Shown: in pieces, positions 34,301 to 41,561 of the stretch | Layout of the letters: every line of letters begins with the position of its first letter | Numbering within the stretch: the stretch's first letter is position 1 | Origin: DASYXW01 sp035934405 | GTDB lineage: Bacteria > Acidobacteriota > Terriglobia > UBA7540 | DNA length: 64,000 nt | Direction: 5' to 3' | NCBI GenBank assembly: GCA_035934405.1 | Contig: DASYXW010000044.1 | Location: 62,001 to 126,000, forward strand | The notes under the pieces: generated by a model | Told to the model about the DNA's origin: nothing | What the model saw: only the letters and a program-made list of their open reading frames with translations | Databases searched by the model: none | Translations under genes and position numbers: made by a program

Positions 34301-34764
34301 TCCTCGAAGTTGCGGTTGTTCAGTTGCAGCTCGCGGATCTGGGTGCCGGTGACGGTGCCGGACTGGGCGGCGGTGGATGTCTGCACGGGAGTTGCGGTGG
34401 CGTTGACGGTGACTTCCTGGGTTACGGCGCCGGGCACGAGCTGGGCATCGAGCGCCAAGTGGTCGCCGACGTGTAGCACGACGTGGTTGGCCACGTAATC
34501 CTGGAAGCCTGCTGCCTTGATGGTCACCGTGTAGTTGCCGATGGGCAGCAGCGCGGCGCTATAAACGCCAGTGCTATCGGTCTGGACGGTCCTCACATCA
34601 TTGTTGGTATCGTTCGAGTGCAGCGTGATGGTGGCGTTCGGCACCACGGCGCCGCTGGGGTCGGTCACGGTGCCGGAAATGGTGGCGGTAATGTTCTGCG
34701 CCAGAGCGACTGCCGCGAAGAGCAAACACATAAGGCCTGCGGACAACAATGCTCGGTTTTTCAT
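31387..34764 (-). CDS. Oar-like TonB-dependent receptor with carboxypeptidase-regulatory domain
   Basis: 1125 residues. Signal peptide (LMCLLFAAVALAQ), then an Ig-like carboxypeptidase-regulatory domain (about 27-105; ISGTVTDPSGAVVPNATITL), a plug domain (about 125-240, VPSVDALSEFTLARGTYDAQ, GGGQVNVVTKSGT) and a large outer-membrane beta-barrel ending in FGLKLYF with an aromatic terminal residue. This family is greatly expanded in Acidobacteriota and takes up substrates that are mostly unknown. The start at ATG 34764 is six bases behind GGAGG. Divergent from the NTN-hydrolase gene. Confidence 0.9.
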   Translation of the reverse strand: MKNRALLSAGLMCLLFAAVALAQNITATISGTVTDPSGAVVPNATITLHSNDTNNDVRTVQTDSTGVYSAALLPIGNYTVTIKAAGFQDYVANHVVLHVGDHLALDAQLVPGAVTQEVTVNATATPVQTSTAAQSGTVTGTQIRELQLNNRNFEELVTLQPGVASSLPAVVGFGIENIDAISVNGARPSANNWTVDGADVNDTGSNFTLLNVPSVDALSEFTLARGTYDAQYGRSGGGQVNVVTKSGTSDFHGSAYEFVRNDVFNANDFFVNSAGGSTPPFKYNDFGYTIGGPIYIPGHYNTDKSRTFFFWSQEWRRTRTPGTNIFQLPDPTNLNGTFTGLSAPLNTAAAPAGCITSTPETGGTFTGQISPACFSHNASVYLQNVFSKFTPNAAGNQLIVPESALNNYRQEILRLDQKITNKVQVFGRAIQDNVPTTEPGGLFAGGGLPGISSTATNAPGRNFVAHVTMQLSPNIVNEAAFNYSWGAINSNITGLLDSGSFASALNLSGFPFTDPYGRIPTVSISGIQGVNGPVSPYHERNIDKEVYDNVSLTRGNHAIRTGASFQYLRKTENASSGEASFTFDGVAYGNPAFADFLLGDSEFFSQASRDTIPDLKLPDLAVYVEDDWKVRPNLTLNLGVRYERLSTPTDANKILDNFDPALFNPANVPQLDANGNFVAGQAINPFNYANGIIVNQSGCNPSLYFEAPVSGFGPTCSPFGNRINPNYNTFAPRIGFAWDPFHNGKTSVRGGYGLYYDRTLNGIWEQNTFVNPPYLGTDFAAPTAPVDNFDNPLQGAFIPLGPAPLHGTGTPAFKTPYNQQWSFSVQREIVPNTLLEVAYVGNTGTHLLGIFDENQATLAARTAAPLANVNSVRPFVGYGPISVVAPQFSSNYNSLQVSLNRRVSQGLTLGIAYTWSKTLTNTPTDRSSAPFDTYNFAADYGPADFSRNQIFVANYVYDLPFYRSQQGLTGRVLGGWELSGITTFESGFPTTIFQFFDPFDSAFPGGIGIDPSVVTPRPDRLSNGAGPGTVAQFINTAAFTDSIGHFGNSGRGIITGPGLNNWDLAAIKNVKLSERFRGQFRAEFFNAFNHVSFNSFNNFTDSSAFGQLNGDFEPRIIQFGLKLYF

Positions 34765-35054
34765 GGGATCCTCCAATTTTAATTGCCTGGCCCTACCAGG
34801 CTGTGGAACGTTTCCCGACGTTGGCCGACGCAGCAAAAACTCACCGGACCCGGCAAGCTCTCGGTTATTCTTTGCGGTCGGCTGCCGTGGCCGGACTGAA
34901 CGGACTATTATCCTCAGACGGAGTGTCCAGCGCAACTAATAATAAGTCAAGACATAGTTTCCCCGGCGACAGAAAGACGCAGGCCATTGAAGGCGCGGTG
35001 GAAAGCGCGTACACTTGGTATTGTGAAAAAATGGGCGCGGGAGGGTGTGACTCG

Positions 35055-36725
35055 ATGAAGAACAAGCAAACGATGCTCAGACTGGGTGTGGTGGCAGGTT
35101 TCGCGGTGCTGGCTTCGGCCCTGATGGCATTCCGATCGGGGAGCGTTGAGGCGGGAGCCCTGTGCGCGCCGCTGCCGAATTTCCCATGTGACGCGGGGAG
35201 AGCCGGCGCGGCCAGTCCGGTACTGTTGGGGTCAGCCGCGCCAATGGTTCCCGCAGACATGGCAAACGCGGCCACGTCTGCGCCACCCCGAGCGCCGGGC
35301 GGAACCTCCGCAGACATGGCAAACGCGGCCACGTCTGGGCCATCAAAGTCGCCGGCGAACGCCAAGGGCCAGGAGAGCGACCCGCGTCTGCACGGCGCTT
35401 ACCGCTTTGAGCAGGGCGGATGGATTTACGTCCACCTGGAGGGTACGCCCGGGAACGTCGGATTCCAGCACGGCTATCTGCTCGCGCCCGAGATCGCCGA
35501 CGCGTTCGCGGCCATCAAGCTCACCGAGACGCACACGACGAAGCGCGACTGGGATTTCTTCCGCGCCGCGGCGCGCGACATGCTGTGGCCGCACATCGAG
35601 CCGGAATATCAGCAGGAACTTACCGGCATCACGGAGGGTGTGAAGGCGCGGGGCGTCCAGATGGACGTGTACGACGTGGTGGCGCTCAACGCCTTCGAGG
35701 AGCTGCCGGACTATTACGTGCCGTGGTACAACGCCCAGCACAAGGTGGCCGGCGCGCCGCGCCTGGCGACCCAAGGTAACTGTAGCGCGTTCGTGGCCAC
35801 CGGCAGCTACACGAAGGATCGCCAAATCGTCATCGCGCACAACAACTGGACGAACTTCATCGAGGGCGAGCGCTGGCGGATTATCTTTGACATCGCGCCG
35901 GAGCACGGCTACCGCATCCTGATGGACGGCTTTCCCGGCGTCATCGCCAGCGACGACGATTTCGGCATCAATTCCGACGGCCTGATGATTACCGAGACCA
36001 CCATCACCCAGTTTCACGGCTGGAATCCCAACGGCATCCCGGAGTTCGAGCGCGCGCGCAAGGCGCTGCAATACTCGACTTCGATTGACGACTACGTCCG
36101 CATCATGCTCGACGGCAACAACGGCGGCTACGCCAATGACTGGCTGCTGGGCGACCGCAAGACGGGCGAGATTGCACAGTTCGAGCTGGGCCTCAAGGAC
36201 TACCGCGTGTGGCGCACCAAAGACGGCTACTACGTCGGCTCCAATTTCACAAGCGACCCGAAGCTGACCAAAGAAGAAACCACCTTCGACCCCAACAATC
36301 CCGAGACTTCGCCCAACGCCCGCCACATTTCCTGGGACCGGCTCATGCAACAGTACAAGGGCCAGATTGACGTCGCGATGGCCCAGAAGTTCGAAGCCGA
36401 CCACTACGACAGTTACGAAAAGAAAGAGCACGCCGACGCCCGTACCCTCTGCGGGCACGGCGAATCGGACGCGCGCGGCGTGCCGATTTGGGATTGGGGA
36501 CCGTACTACCCGGGCGGGGCCGTGCAGGGCAAAGCCACTGACAGCGCGATGGCCGAGGCCATGACGCTTGTGGCGCGCGCCGGGCATCCCTGCGGCACGG
36601 ATTTCATCGCCGCGGATTTCCTGAAGGCGCATCCGCAATACAACTGGATGGCGCCCGCGCTGCGCGATATGAAAGCGGGTCCGTGGACGGAATTCAAGTC
36701 GGGCGAGAAGGCGAGCGGTCAGTAG
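35055..36725 (+). CDS. Secreted NTN-hydrolase, phospholipase B-like / C45 type
   Basis: 556 residues. A signal peptide (about 1-35) is followed by a low-complexity linker with a duplicated DMANAATS segment, then the hydrolase: FEQGGWIYVHLEGTPGNVGF, and the probable nucleophile Cys243 in ATQGNCSAFVATGSYT, which after self-cleavage would be the N-terminal residue. IVIAHNNWTNF and SDGLMITETTI are further family segments. Such enzymes cleave amide or ester bonds (C45 acyltransferases, phospholipase B-like). Substrate unknown. The start at 35055 has GGGAGGG nine bases upstream; ATG 35031 is possible. Confidence 0.7.
   Translation: MKNKQTMLRLGVVAGFAVLASALMAFRSGSVEAGALCAPLPNFPCDAGRAGAASPVLLGSAAPMVPADMANAATSAPPRAPGGTSADMANAATSGPSKSPANAKGQESDPRLHGAYRFEQGGWIYVHLEGTPGNVGFQHGYLLAPEIADAFAAIKLTETHTTKRDWDFFRAAARDMLWPHIEPEYQQELTGITEGVKARGVQMDVYDVVALNAFEELPDYYVPWYNAQHKVAGAPRLATQGNCSAFVATGSYTKDRQIVIAHNNWTNFIEGERWRIIFDIAPEHGYRILMDGFPGVIASDDDFGINSDGLMITETTITQFHGWNPNGIPEFERARKALQYSTSIDDYVRIMLDGNNGGYANDWLLGDRKTGEIAQFELGLKDYRVWRTKDGYYVGSNFTSDPKLTKEETTFDPNNPETSPNARHISWDRLMQQYKGQIDVAMAQKFEADHYDSYEKKEHADARTLCGHGESDARGVPIWDWGPYYPGGAVQGKATDSAMAEAMTLVARAGHPCGTDFIAADFLKAHPQYNWMAPALRDMKAGPWTEFKSGEKASGQ
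35251..35337. repeat. 30-base direct repeat in the hydrolase linker
   Basis: CCGCAGACATGGCAAACGCG plus ten more bases occurs identically at 35251-35280 and 35308-35337. The offset of 57 bases keeps the frame, giving ADMANAATS twice. Confidence 0.85.
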
Positions 36726-36730
36726 CCCGT

Positions 36731-36766
36731 CAGCTCTTCCGATTCGCAGGGCTCAGTCCCGCAGGG
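36731..36766. repeat. GGGCTCAGTCCCG repeat
   Basis: CTCTTCCGATTCGCAGGGCT, then CAGTCCCGCAGGG. A second copy (CCTTTCCGGTTGGTGGGGCT, then CAGTCCCG) is at 38459-38489, where it forms the end of a coding sequence. Confidence 0.5.
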
Positions 36767-36770
36767 TGGC

Positions 36771-36799
36771 GCATACATCGCCGCCCTTGCGATGTATGC
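36771..36799. terminator. Hairpin between convergent genes
   Basis: GCATACATCGC (36771-36781), a 7-base loop and GCGATGTATGC (36789-36799) form a perfect 11-base stem between the stop codons of the NTN-hydrolase (36725) and M28 peptidase (36818). It could stop transcription from both sides, although there is no T tract. Confidence 0.5.
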
Positions 36800-36817
36800 G
36801 ATTCCCCAAGATCCTGG

Positions 36818-38377
36818 TTATTTCCCAACCTTCTTCTCCGCCGCGCCCGCGGTCTTTGGCTCGGTGCCCAAATTCCCGAACGGCCACAGTCCGAACGCTT
36901 TCAGGAATCCGTCCTGTTTCTTCTCCACCAGCATTTTCGCGGTCTTCTCGGCCGGCCACGGGGTCGCCAGACGCTCGGGGCGGTCGGCAATCCAGAAGGC
37001 CGTGAGCGCCATGAGCGTGGCGTCGCGAGTGAGCAAATCGGGCTGCACGTGGTCGAAGGTGTCCACGATGGAGTGGTGCGTGTACTTGTACTCGGGCGAA
37101 TCCTGGCCCATGTTGATGCCGGGCAGTCCGGCGAGGATGAACGGTCCGGTGTCGGTGCCGAAGGCGGTGTTGTCGTTGACTTTCAGCTCGCCGAAGGCCT
37201 TGACGGAATCAGCGAACCTCTCGACGGCAGGAATCAGATCGCTGCGGCCGCCGAGGTTCAGGCTCGTGACCGCTCCCGGGCCGTTGTCGAGGATGACGGC
37301 GGCCACGTGATTCGCCATTTCGTCTTTGTGGGCCTTGGCGTACGCCAGCGATCCGAGCAGTCCTTGTTCTTCGCCCGTGAAAAGCACAAATCGCAGCGTG
37401 CGCTTCGGCTTGAACCCGCTCGCCGCAATCGCCTGCGCCGCGCCCAGCGTGGTCACCGTGCCCACGCCGTTATCGGTCGAGCCTTCGGCGAGGTCCCAGG
37501 AGTCGAGGTGACCGCCCACGACGACGATCTGTTCAGGGTGCTCGGTGCCGCGGATGTCTCCGACCACGTTGGCGCTATCCACAGGGCCATCGGTCGTCCG
37601 ATTCTGCACGTCGATCTTGAGGCGAACGGTCTTGCCGTGATCGAGAAACCGCTCAATCTGGTCCTGATCTTCCGCCGCCATGCTGACGACGGGGATGTCG
37701 TAGTAGGTGTCGAAGCCGAGCACTCCCGTGTGCGTCAGGTGCATGCCGGCCGCCTTGCCGCCGCCCTGCCCGCCGATCACAGCCACCGCGTGCGCCGCAT
37801 AGGCCGCCTTCAGGAACGGCCCGAACCTGGCGAACAGGCTGGCGCGATCCTTCGGCGCTTCGCCCTTCTGCACAATCAGCAGCACCTTGCCGGCCCACAT
37901 CGAACTGTTCTTCATCTCGTCGTCAAGCTGGTAAAGGTTCACCGGTACCACGTCGGCCTCGGCGCCGCCCTCGGGCGTGGAACCCACCCAGCCGAGCGAG
38001 TCCACCATCAACTTGTGGTGAATCGGCGCGATGACTTCGGCGTTGGCCGAGACGCGCGCCCAGCCGCGCGAGAGTTGCCAGTGCTCGGCGTGGACGTTCT
38101 GGAGCCCGATAGCCTTCATCTTTGCGAGGCCCCACTCGATGGCCCGGTTGCATTCAGGCGAACCCGTCACCCGTCCGCCAATCGTGTCGCTGAGCTCTTC
38201 AAGATTGTCGTAAGCGTGGGAATCCATCATGCCCTCGCCGGCGATCGCGGTGAGCGCCGGCATGGTCCCGTCCTCGGCGGGCGATGGCGGCGATCCCGAG
38301 CCGCGCCCGAATGCAGGTACAAGGGTAAAGGTGAGTGCGGCGCAAAGCGCCAAAGTAGTACCGGTCGGTCGTGTCAT
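36818..38377 (-). CDS. Secreted M28 family zinc metallopeptidase
   Basis: 519 residues. Signal peptide (TLALCAALTFTLVPAFG), then an N-terminal part, a PA-type insert (about 140-270) and the M28 catalytic domain. Zinc ligands and catalytic residues: VVVGGHLDSWDLAEGSTDNG, LFTGEEQGLLGS and FGTDTGPFILAG. The arrangement resembles carboxypeptidase Q-like aminopeptidases. The start at ATG 38377 is eight bases behind AGGAGG. Last gene of a minus-strand run with ddl and arginase. Confidence 0.88.
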   Translation of the reverse strand: MTRPTGTTLALCAALTFTLVPAFGRGSGSPPSPAEDGTMPALTAIAGEGMMDSHAYDNLEELSDTIGGRVTGSPECNRAIEWGLAKMKAIGLQNVHAEHWQLSRGWARVSANAEVIAPIHHKLMVDSLGWVGSTPEGGAEADVVPVNLYQLDDEMKNSSMWAGKVLLIVQKGEAPKDRASLFARFGPFLKAAYAAHAVAVIGGQGGGKAAGMHLTHTGVLGFDTYYDIPVVSMAAEDQDQIERFLDHGKTVRLKIDVQNRTTDGPVDSANVVGDIRGTEHPEQIVVVGGHLDSWDLAEGSTDNGVGTVTTLGAAQAIAASGFKPKRTLRFVLFTGEEQGLLGSLAYAKAHKDEMANHVAAVILDNGPGAVTSLNLGGRSDLIPAVERFADSVKAFGELKVNDNTAFGTDTGPFILAGLPGINMGQDSPEYKYTHHSIVDTFDHVQPDLLTRDATLMALTAFWIADRPERLATPWPAEKTAKMLVEKKQDGFLKAFGLWPFGNLGTEPKTAGAAEKKVGK

Positions 38378-38458
38378 CGTGTTCCTCCTGATTCTTGTCG
38401 GGCAATTCGCCGCATCAATCTGGCCGGCGCGGCGAACCGTTCTTGCTTTGAAACGCAT

Positions 38459-38489
38459 TCAGCCTTTCCGGTTGGTGGGGCTCAGTCCC
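38459..38489. repeat. GGGCTCAGTCCCG repeat at the end of a coding sequence
   Basis: Second copy of the 36731-36766 repeat. On the minus strand it supplies the C-terminal residues and stop of the ferredoxin-fold protein. Confidence 0.5.
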
Positions 38490-38761
38490 GTCGTCGGCCA
38501 GGCGAAGTCCTTGAACTCACCGGTGTAGTCGAAACCGCCAGGCGGTATGGGTTGGCGCGGGGCAATCGGAATGCCCGCCTTGCGAATCTCAGCCAGGATC
38601 TCCGCTTCGTGAATCCGCGAGGCGTCGTACTCGACGATGAGGTCCTGCCTTTCGAACTTCAGCCCGCGCACGCCGTAGACGGTGGAAAGTTGGCTCAGCG
38701 TTGCAAGCTCTCTCGTGGTCAGGTCGCGGTTCAGATGAAATCGGGTGTCCAGAAATGTCAT
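38459..38761 (-). CDS. Small ferredoxin-fold (HMA-like) protein
   Basis: 100 residues. The segment VYGVRGLKFERQDLIVEYDA then HEAEILAEIRKAGI has the beta-alpha-beta pattern of heavy-metal-associated domains but lacks the CxxC metal motif, so metal binding is doubtful. The start at ATG 38761 was chosen on the family-like N-terminus; the frame is open to 38854. The last 10 codons (SPTNRKG and neighbours) are part of the GGGCTCAGTCCCG repeat. Lies between ddl and the M28 gene on the same strand. Confidence 0.6.
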   Translation of the reverse strand: MTFLDTRFHLNRDLTTRELATLSQLSTVYGVRGLKFERQDLIVEYDASRIHEAEILAEIRKAGIPIAPRQPIPPGGFDYTGEFKDFAWPTTGLSPTNRKG

Positions 38762-38834
38762 TACTGCGCCTTTCGCGAAGGCTGACGAGCCAGAAATGTT
38801 ACCACAAGGCGGGCGACGCGGCCCGCCGGTGGCG

Positions 38835-39971
38835 TCACTTGCCGCCGGACTCATAGGTGTACCGCGTTCGCACCTTTTCCCGGTGACGCTCGAGCGCCAA
38901 CTCGATGAGCCGGTCGATCAGTTTCGGGTAGGGCACGCCGCTTGCTTCCCAGAGCTTGGGATACATGCTGATGGGGGTGAATCCGGGAATGGTGTTGATC
39001 TCGTTCACCCATACTTTGCCGCGCTCGCGGTCGAGCAGAAAATCCACGCGCGCCATCCCGGCGCCATCGATGGCCTGAAACGCGCGCACCGCGAAATCGC
39101 GCACCTGGGCGGTCTGCCGCTTGGTGATCTTGGCGGGAATGATCAGCTCCGAACCCTCCTTAATGTACTTCGCCTCATAGTCGTAAAACTCGTTTACCGG
39201 GAGCACTTCGCCGGGCACCGACGCCTGCGGCCGGTCGTTGCCGAGCACCGAACATTCGATCTCGCGCGCATTTTCGACGCCTTTCTCCACCAGAATCTTG
39301 CGGTCGTATTCGGCGGCCAGCGAAATCGCGGGCCCAAGTTCGCGCCGGTTGTGGACCTTGCTGATGCCCACCGACGAGCCGAGGTTCGCCGGCTTGACGA
39401 ACAGCGGGTAGCCGAGGCGCTTTTCAATGAGCTGGCGCAAACGTGCAGAGTCATGCTCCCAGTCGCCGCGCAGCACGGTCACCCAATCGACCACCGGCAG
39501 CCGTGCGTCGCGGAACAGGCGCTTCATCACGTCCTTGTCCATGCCCGTTGCGGACGCCAGCACGCCGGCACCCACGTAAGGAACGCCGGCGAGCTCGAGC
39601 AAACCCTGGACGGTGCCGTCCTCACCGAAGGTGCCATGCAGGATCGGGAAGATGACGTCCACTTGCAGTTGCGCACCGGATGCGGGCGCGACCGAATTGA
39701 CGGGAATCAGCGCCGGGCCGGTGGGGTCGGCGGAGGCCGTGACCGGTGTACCGTTCGCAAGGACGCCCGGCAACAGGCGCTCGGCTCCGGCGTCGAGACG
39801 GTCGGGCGTGTGGCCCACCATCCAGCGCCCTTCGCGCGTGATGCCGATGGGCACGACTTCGTATTTGGCCGGGTCGAGGGCCGCGAGCACGGAGGCGGCG
39901 GAGGTCAGCGAGACTTCATGCTCGCCCGAGCGCCCGCCGAACAAAATGCCTAGTCTGATTTTCTTCTTCAA
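38835..39971 (-). CDS. ddl: D-alanine--D-alanine ligase
   Basis: 378 residues. ATP-grasp enzyme joining two D-Ala for peptidoglycan. N-terminal LGILFGGRSGEHEVSLTSAA, VFPILHGTFGEDGTVQGLLE, the ATP loop with FVKPANLGSSVGISKV and the metal/product site RVDFLLDRERGKVWVNEINT are all present. TTG start that overlaps the TGA stop of the arginase gene (TTGA). This indicates translational coupling. Full length. Confidence 0.95.
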   Translation of the reverse strand: MKKKIRLGILFGGRSGEHEVSLTSAASVLAALDPAKYEVVPIGITREGRWMVGHTPDRLDAGAERLLPGVLANGTPVTASADPTGPALIPVNSVAPASGAQLQVDVIFPILHGTFGEDGTVQGLLELAGVPYVGAGVLASATGMDKDVMKRLFRDARLPVVDWVTVLRGDWEHDSARLRQLIEKRLGYPLFVKPANLGSSVGISKVHNRRELGPAISLAAEYDRKILVEKGVENAREIECSVLGNDRPQASVPGEVLPVNEFYDYEAKYIKEGSELIIPAKITKRQTAQVRDFAVRAFQAIDGAGMARVDFLLDRERGKVWVNEINTIPGFTPISMYPKLWEASGVPYPKLIDRLIELALERHREKVRTRYTYESGGK

Positions 39972-40873
39972 AGGATCTTCTTGCCCAGTGCCGAGCTGAT
40001 CAGTCCCACGGCGAGAGCGGCGGTGCGGTTGTGGGCGTCGAGGATCGGGTTCACTTCCACAACCTCTAGCGAAACCATCTGCTTGCTGTCAGCGATAATC
40101 TCCATCGCCAGGTGAGCCTCGCGGAAGGTAATGCCGCCGGGCACGGGAGTTCCCACACCGGGAGCTTCGTCGGGGTCAACCACGTCCATATCAAACGACG
40201 CGGCGAATCCACCCGTGCCGGCGGTGGCAAACCCGATGCTTTTCTCCATCACGTTGCGCATACCCTGCTCATCAATATCGCGCATCGTGAAGACGTGAAT
40301 GCCGGACTCGGCTACAGCGCGGCGCTCTTGAGTGTCGAGATCGCGGGCGCCGATGAGGACGCAGTTCTTGGGCTGGATTTTCGGGGCGTAGTCGAAGATC
40401 TGGGTCAGCGCTTCCGGCCCCATGCCGAGCGTGGCCGCGTAGGGCATGCCGTGGACGTTTCCGCTCGGGCTGGACTCCGGCGTGTTCATATCGGCATGGG
40501 CGTCGATCCACAGAAGCCCCACCGTCTGGCCGTGGTCACGATAGTACTTGGACGCTCCGGCCAGCGTGCCGATGGCGATGGAGTGGTCGCCCCCGAGCGA
40601 CACGGGGAAAAAGCCAAGCTCGAGCGTCTGATAGATGCGTTCGGCCACTTGCCGGCAGGTCTCGGCAATCTCCTTGAGGTACTTGGCGCGCTTGTCGCCA
40701 ACGGGTTGTTCTTCGGCAATCTTTACGTAGATGTTGCCGCCGTCTTCCACTTTGTGGCCCAAGCTCTTGAGGGCGGCGTTCAGGCCGGCGGCGCGCACGG
40801 CGGACGGTCCCATGTCCACGCCGCGGCGCTCCTGCCCGAGGTCGAGGGGTACTCCGAGAATGCGGATTTTCAT
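39968..40873 (-). CDS. rocF: Arginase
   Basis: 301 residues of the ureohydrolase family. Hydrolyses arginine to ornithine and urea with two Mn ions. Metal ligands: SLGGDHSIAIG, LWIDAHADMNTPESSPSGNV and ASFDMDVVDPDEAPGVGTPV. The N-terminal IRILGVPLDLGQERRGVDMG is typical of true arginases. The start at ATG 40873 is preferred over 40894 on family alignment. Promoter-proximal gene of the run arginase-ddl-small protein-M28. No urease in the window. Confidence 0.92.
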   Translation of the reverse strand: MKIRILGVPLDLGQERRGVDMGPSAVRAAGLNAALKSLGHKVEDGGNIYVKIAEEQPVGDKRAKYLKEIAETCRQVAERIYQTLELGFFPVSLGGDHSIAIGTLAGASKYYRDHGQTVGLLWIDAHADMNTPESSPSGNVHGMPYAATLGMGPEALTQIFDYAPKIQPKNCVLIGARDLDTQERRAVAESGIHVFTMRDIDEQGMRNVMEKSIGFATAGTGGFAASFDMDVVDPDEAPGVGTPVPGGITFREAHLAMEIIADSKQMVSLEVVEVNPILDAHNRTAALAVGLISSALGKKIL

Positions 40874-40910
40874 GCCTGCTCCACCAGGCCCCATGGAGAG
40901 CCGGTAATAA

Positions 40911-40934
40911 ATGACTGGTCAGTTGACCGGTCAT
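40911..40934. promoter_or_regulatory. Candidate autoregulatory operator of the toxin-antitoxin pair
   Basis: Two adjacent copies of TGAC(T/C)GGTCA: TGACTGGTCA (40912-40921) and the perfect palindrome TGACCGGTCA (40924-40933). They lie just upstream of a TATAGT -10-like hexamer (40939-40944) and the antitoxin start at 40954. This is the usual place for Phd-type antitoxin binding. Confidence 0.55.
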
Positions 40935-40953
40935 GTGGTATAGTAGGACTGTT

Positions 40954-41187
40954 ATGAAGACACAAGAAAAAACTCTGAGCGCCACCGAGTTCAAAGCCAA
41001 ATGCCTGAAGATTCTGGATGAACTCGATTGTGAAGGCGTCACCATCACCAAGCGGGGCAAGTCCATTGCCCGGGTGGTACCACTCTCGATCGCAGACAAC
41101 TCCAAGTTTTACGGCTGCCTGAAAGGGAAGATCGTCGTCAAAGGGGACATCTTCTCGACTGGCCGAAAGTGGAATGCTAAATCTTGA
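40954..41187 (+). CDS. Phd/YefM-family antitoxin
   Basis: 77 residues. The N-terminal Phd/YefM fold is visible in LSATEFKAKCLKILDELDCE and ITKRGKSIARVVPL. The C-terminal toxin-neutralising tail is short (DIFSTGRKW). The start at ATG 40954 was chosen on family alignment. It overlaps the PIN toxin gene by 14 bases, as type II modules often do, and has a palindromic operator upstream. Confidence 0.85.
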   Translation: MKTQEKTLSATEFKAKCLKILDELDCEGVTITKRGKSIARVVPLSIADNSKFYGCLKGKIVVKGDIFSTGRKWNAKS

Positions 41188-41536
41188 CACGCATATCCTC
41201 GTTTTCTTTGCCGCGGGTAATCTTGCGCCGCAGGAATACGACTGCGTGGCCAAGCAAGAGCTGGTGATTTCCGACATCGTGTTTTGGGAGCTCGCGATGT
41301 TGGAGGAGGACGGCCGCTTGAGCGTGGACCTGGAGGATACGCTCTTCCGATCATTTCTTCGCACCATCAGAGTGATACCTATCAGCCTGGAGATTTCGCG
41401 CCAGAGCACGCAACTCGACTTCTCTTCGGACCCCGCCGACGAGATCATCGCTGCGACCAGCGTGGTCGAGAAGATTCCCCTACTGACCCGCGACCGCAGG
41501 ATTCGAAAGTCCCGGATGGTTCCTCTGGCGCTCTAA
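41174..41536 (+). CDS. PIN-domain toxin (VapC-like ribonuclease)
   Basis: 120 residues. PIN-domain acidic residues are in place: NLDTHILVFF (Asp5), FWELAML (Glu), SSDPADEIIAATSV (Asp) and LLTRDRRIR (Asp). Expected to be an RNase inhibited by the upstream antitoxin. Full-length and apparently intact. Pairing of a Phd-type antitoxin with a PIN toxin is well known. Converges on asnS. Confidence 0.85.
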   Translation: MLNLDTHILVFFAAGNLAPQEYDCVAKQELVISDIVFWELAMLEEDGRLSVDLEDTLFRSFLRTIRVIPISLEISRQSTQLDFSSDPADEIIAATSVVEKIPLLTRDRRIRKSRMVPLAL

Positions 41537-41561
41537 CCGAATGATGCCTTTCTGCTCCAAA

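Noticed and set aside
36683..38785. Plus-strand open frame (700 codons) opposite the M28 gene
   Set aside because: The complementary strand encodes a complete M28 peptidase with signal peptide and ribosome site; this frame has neither.
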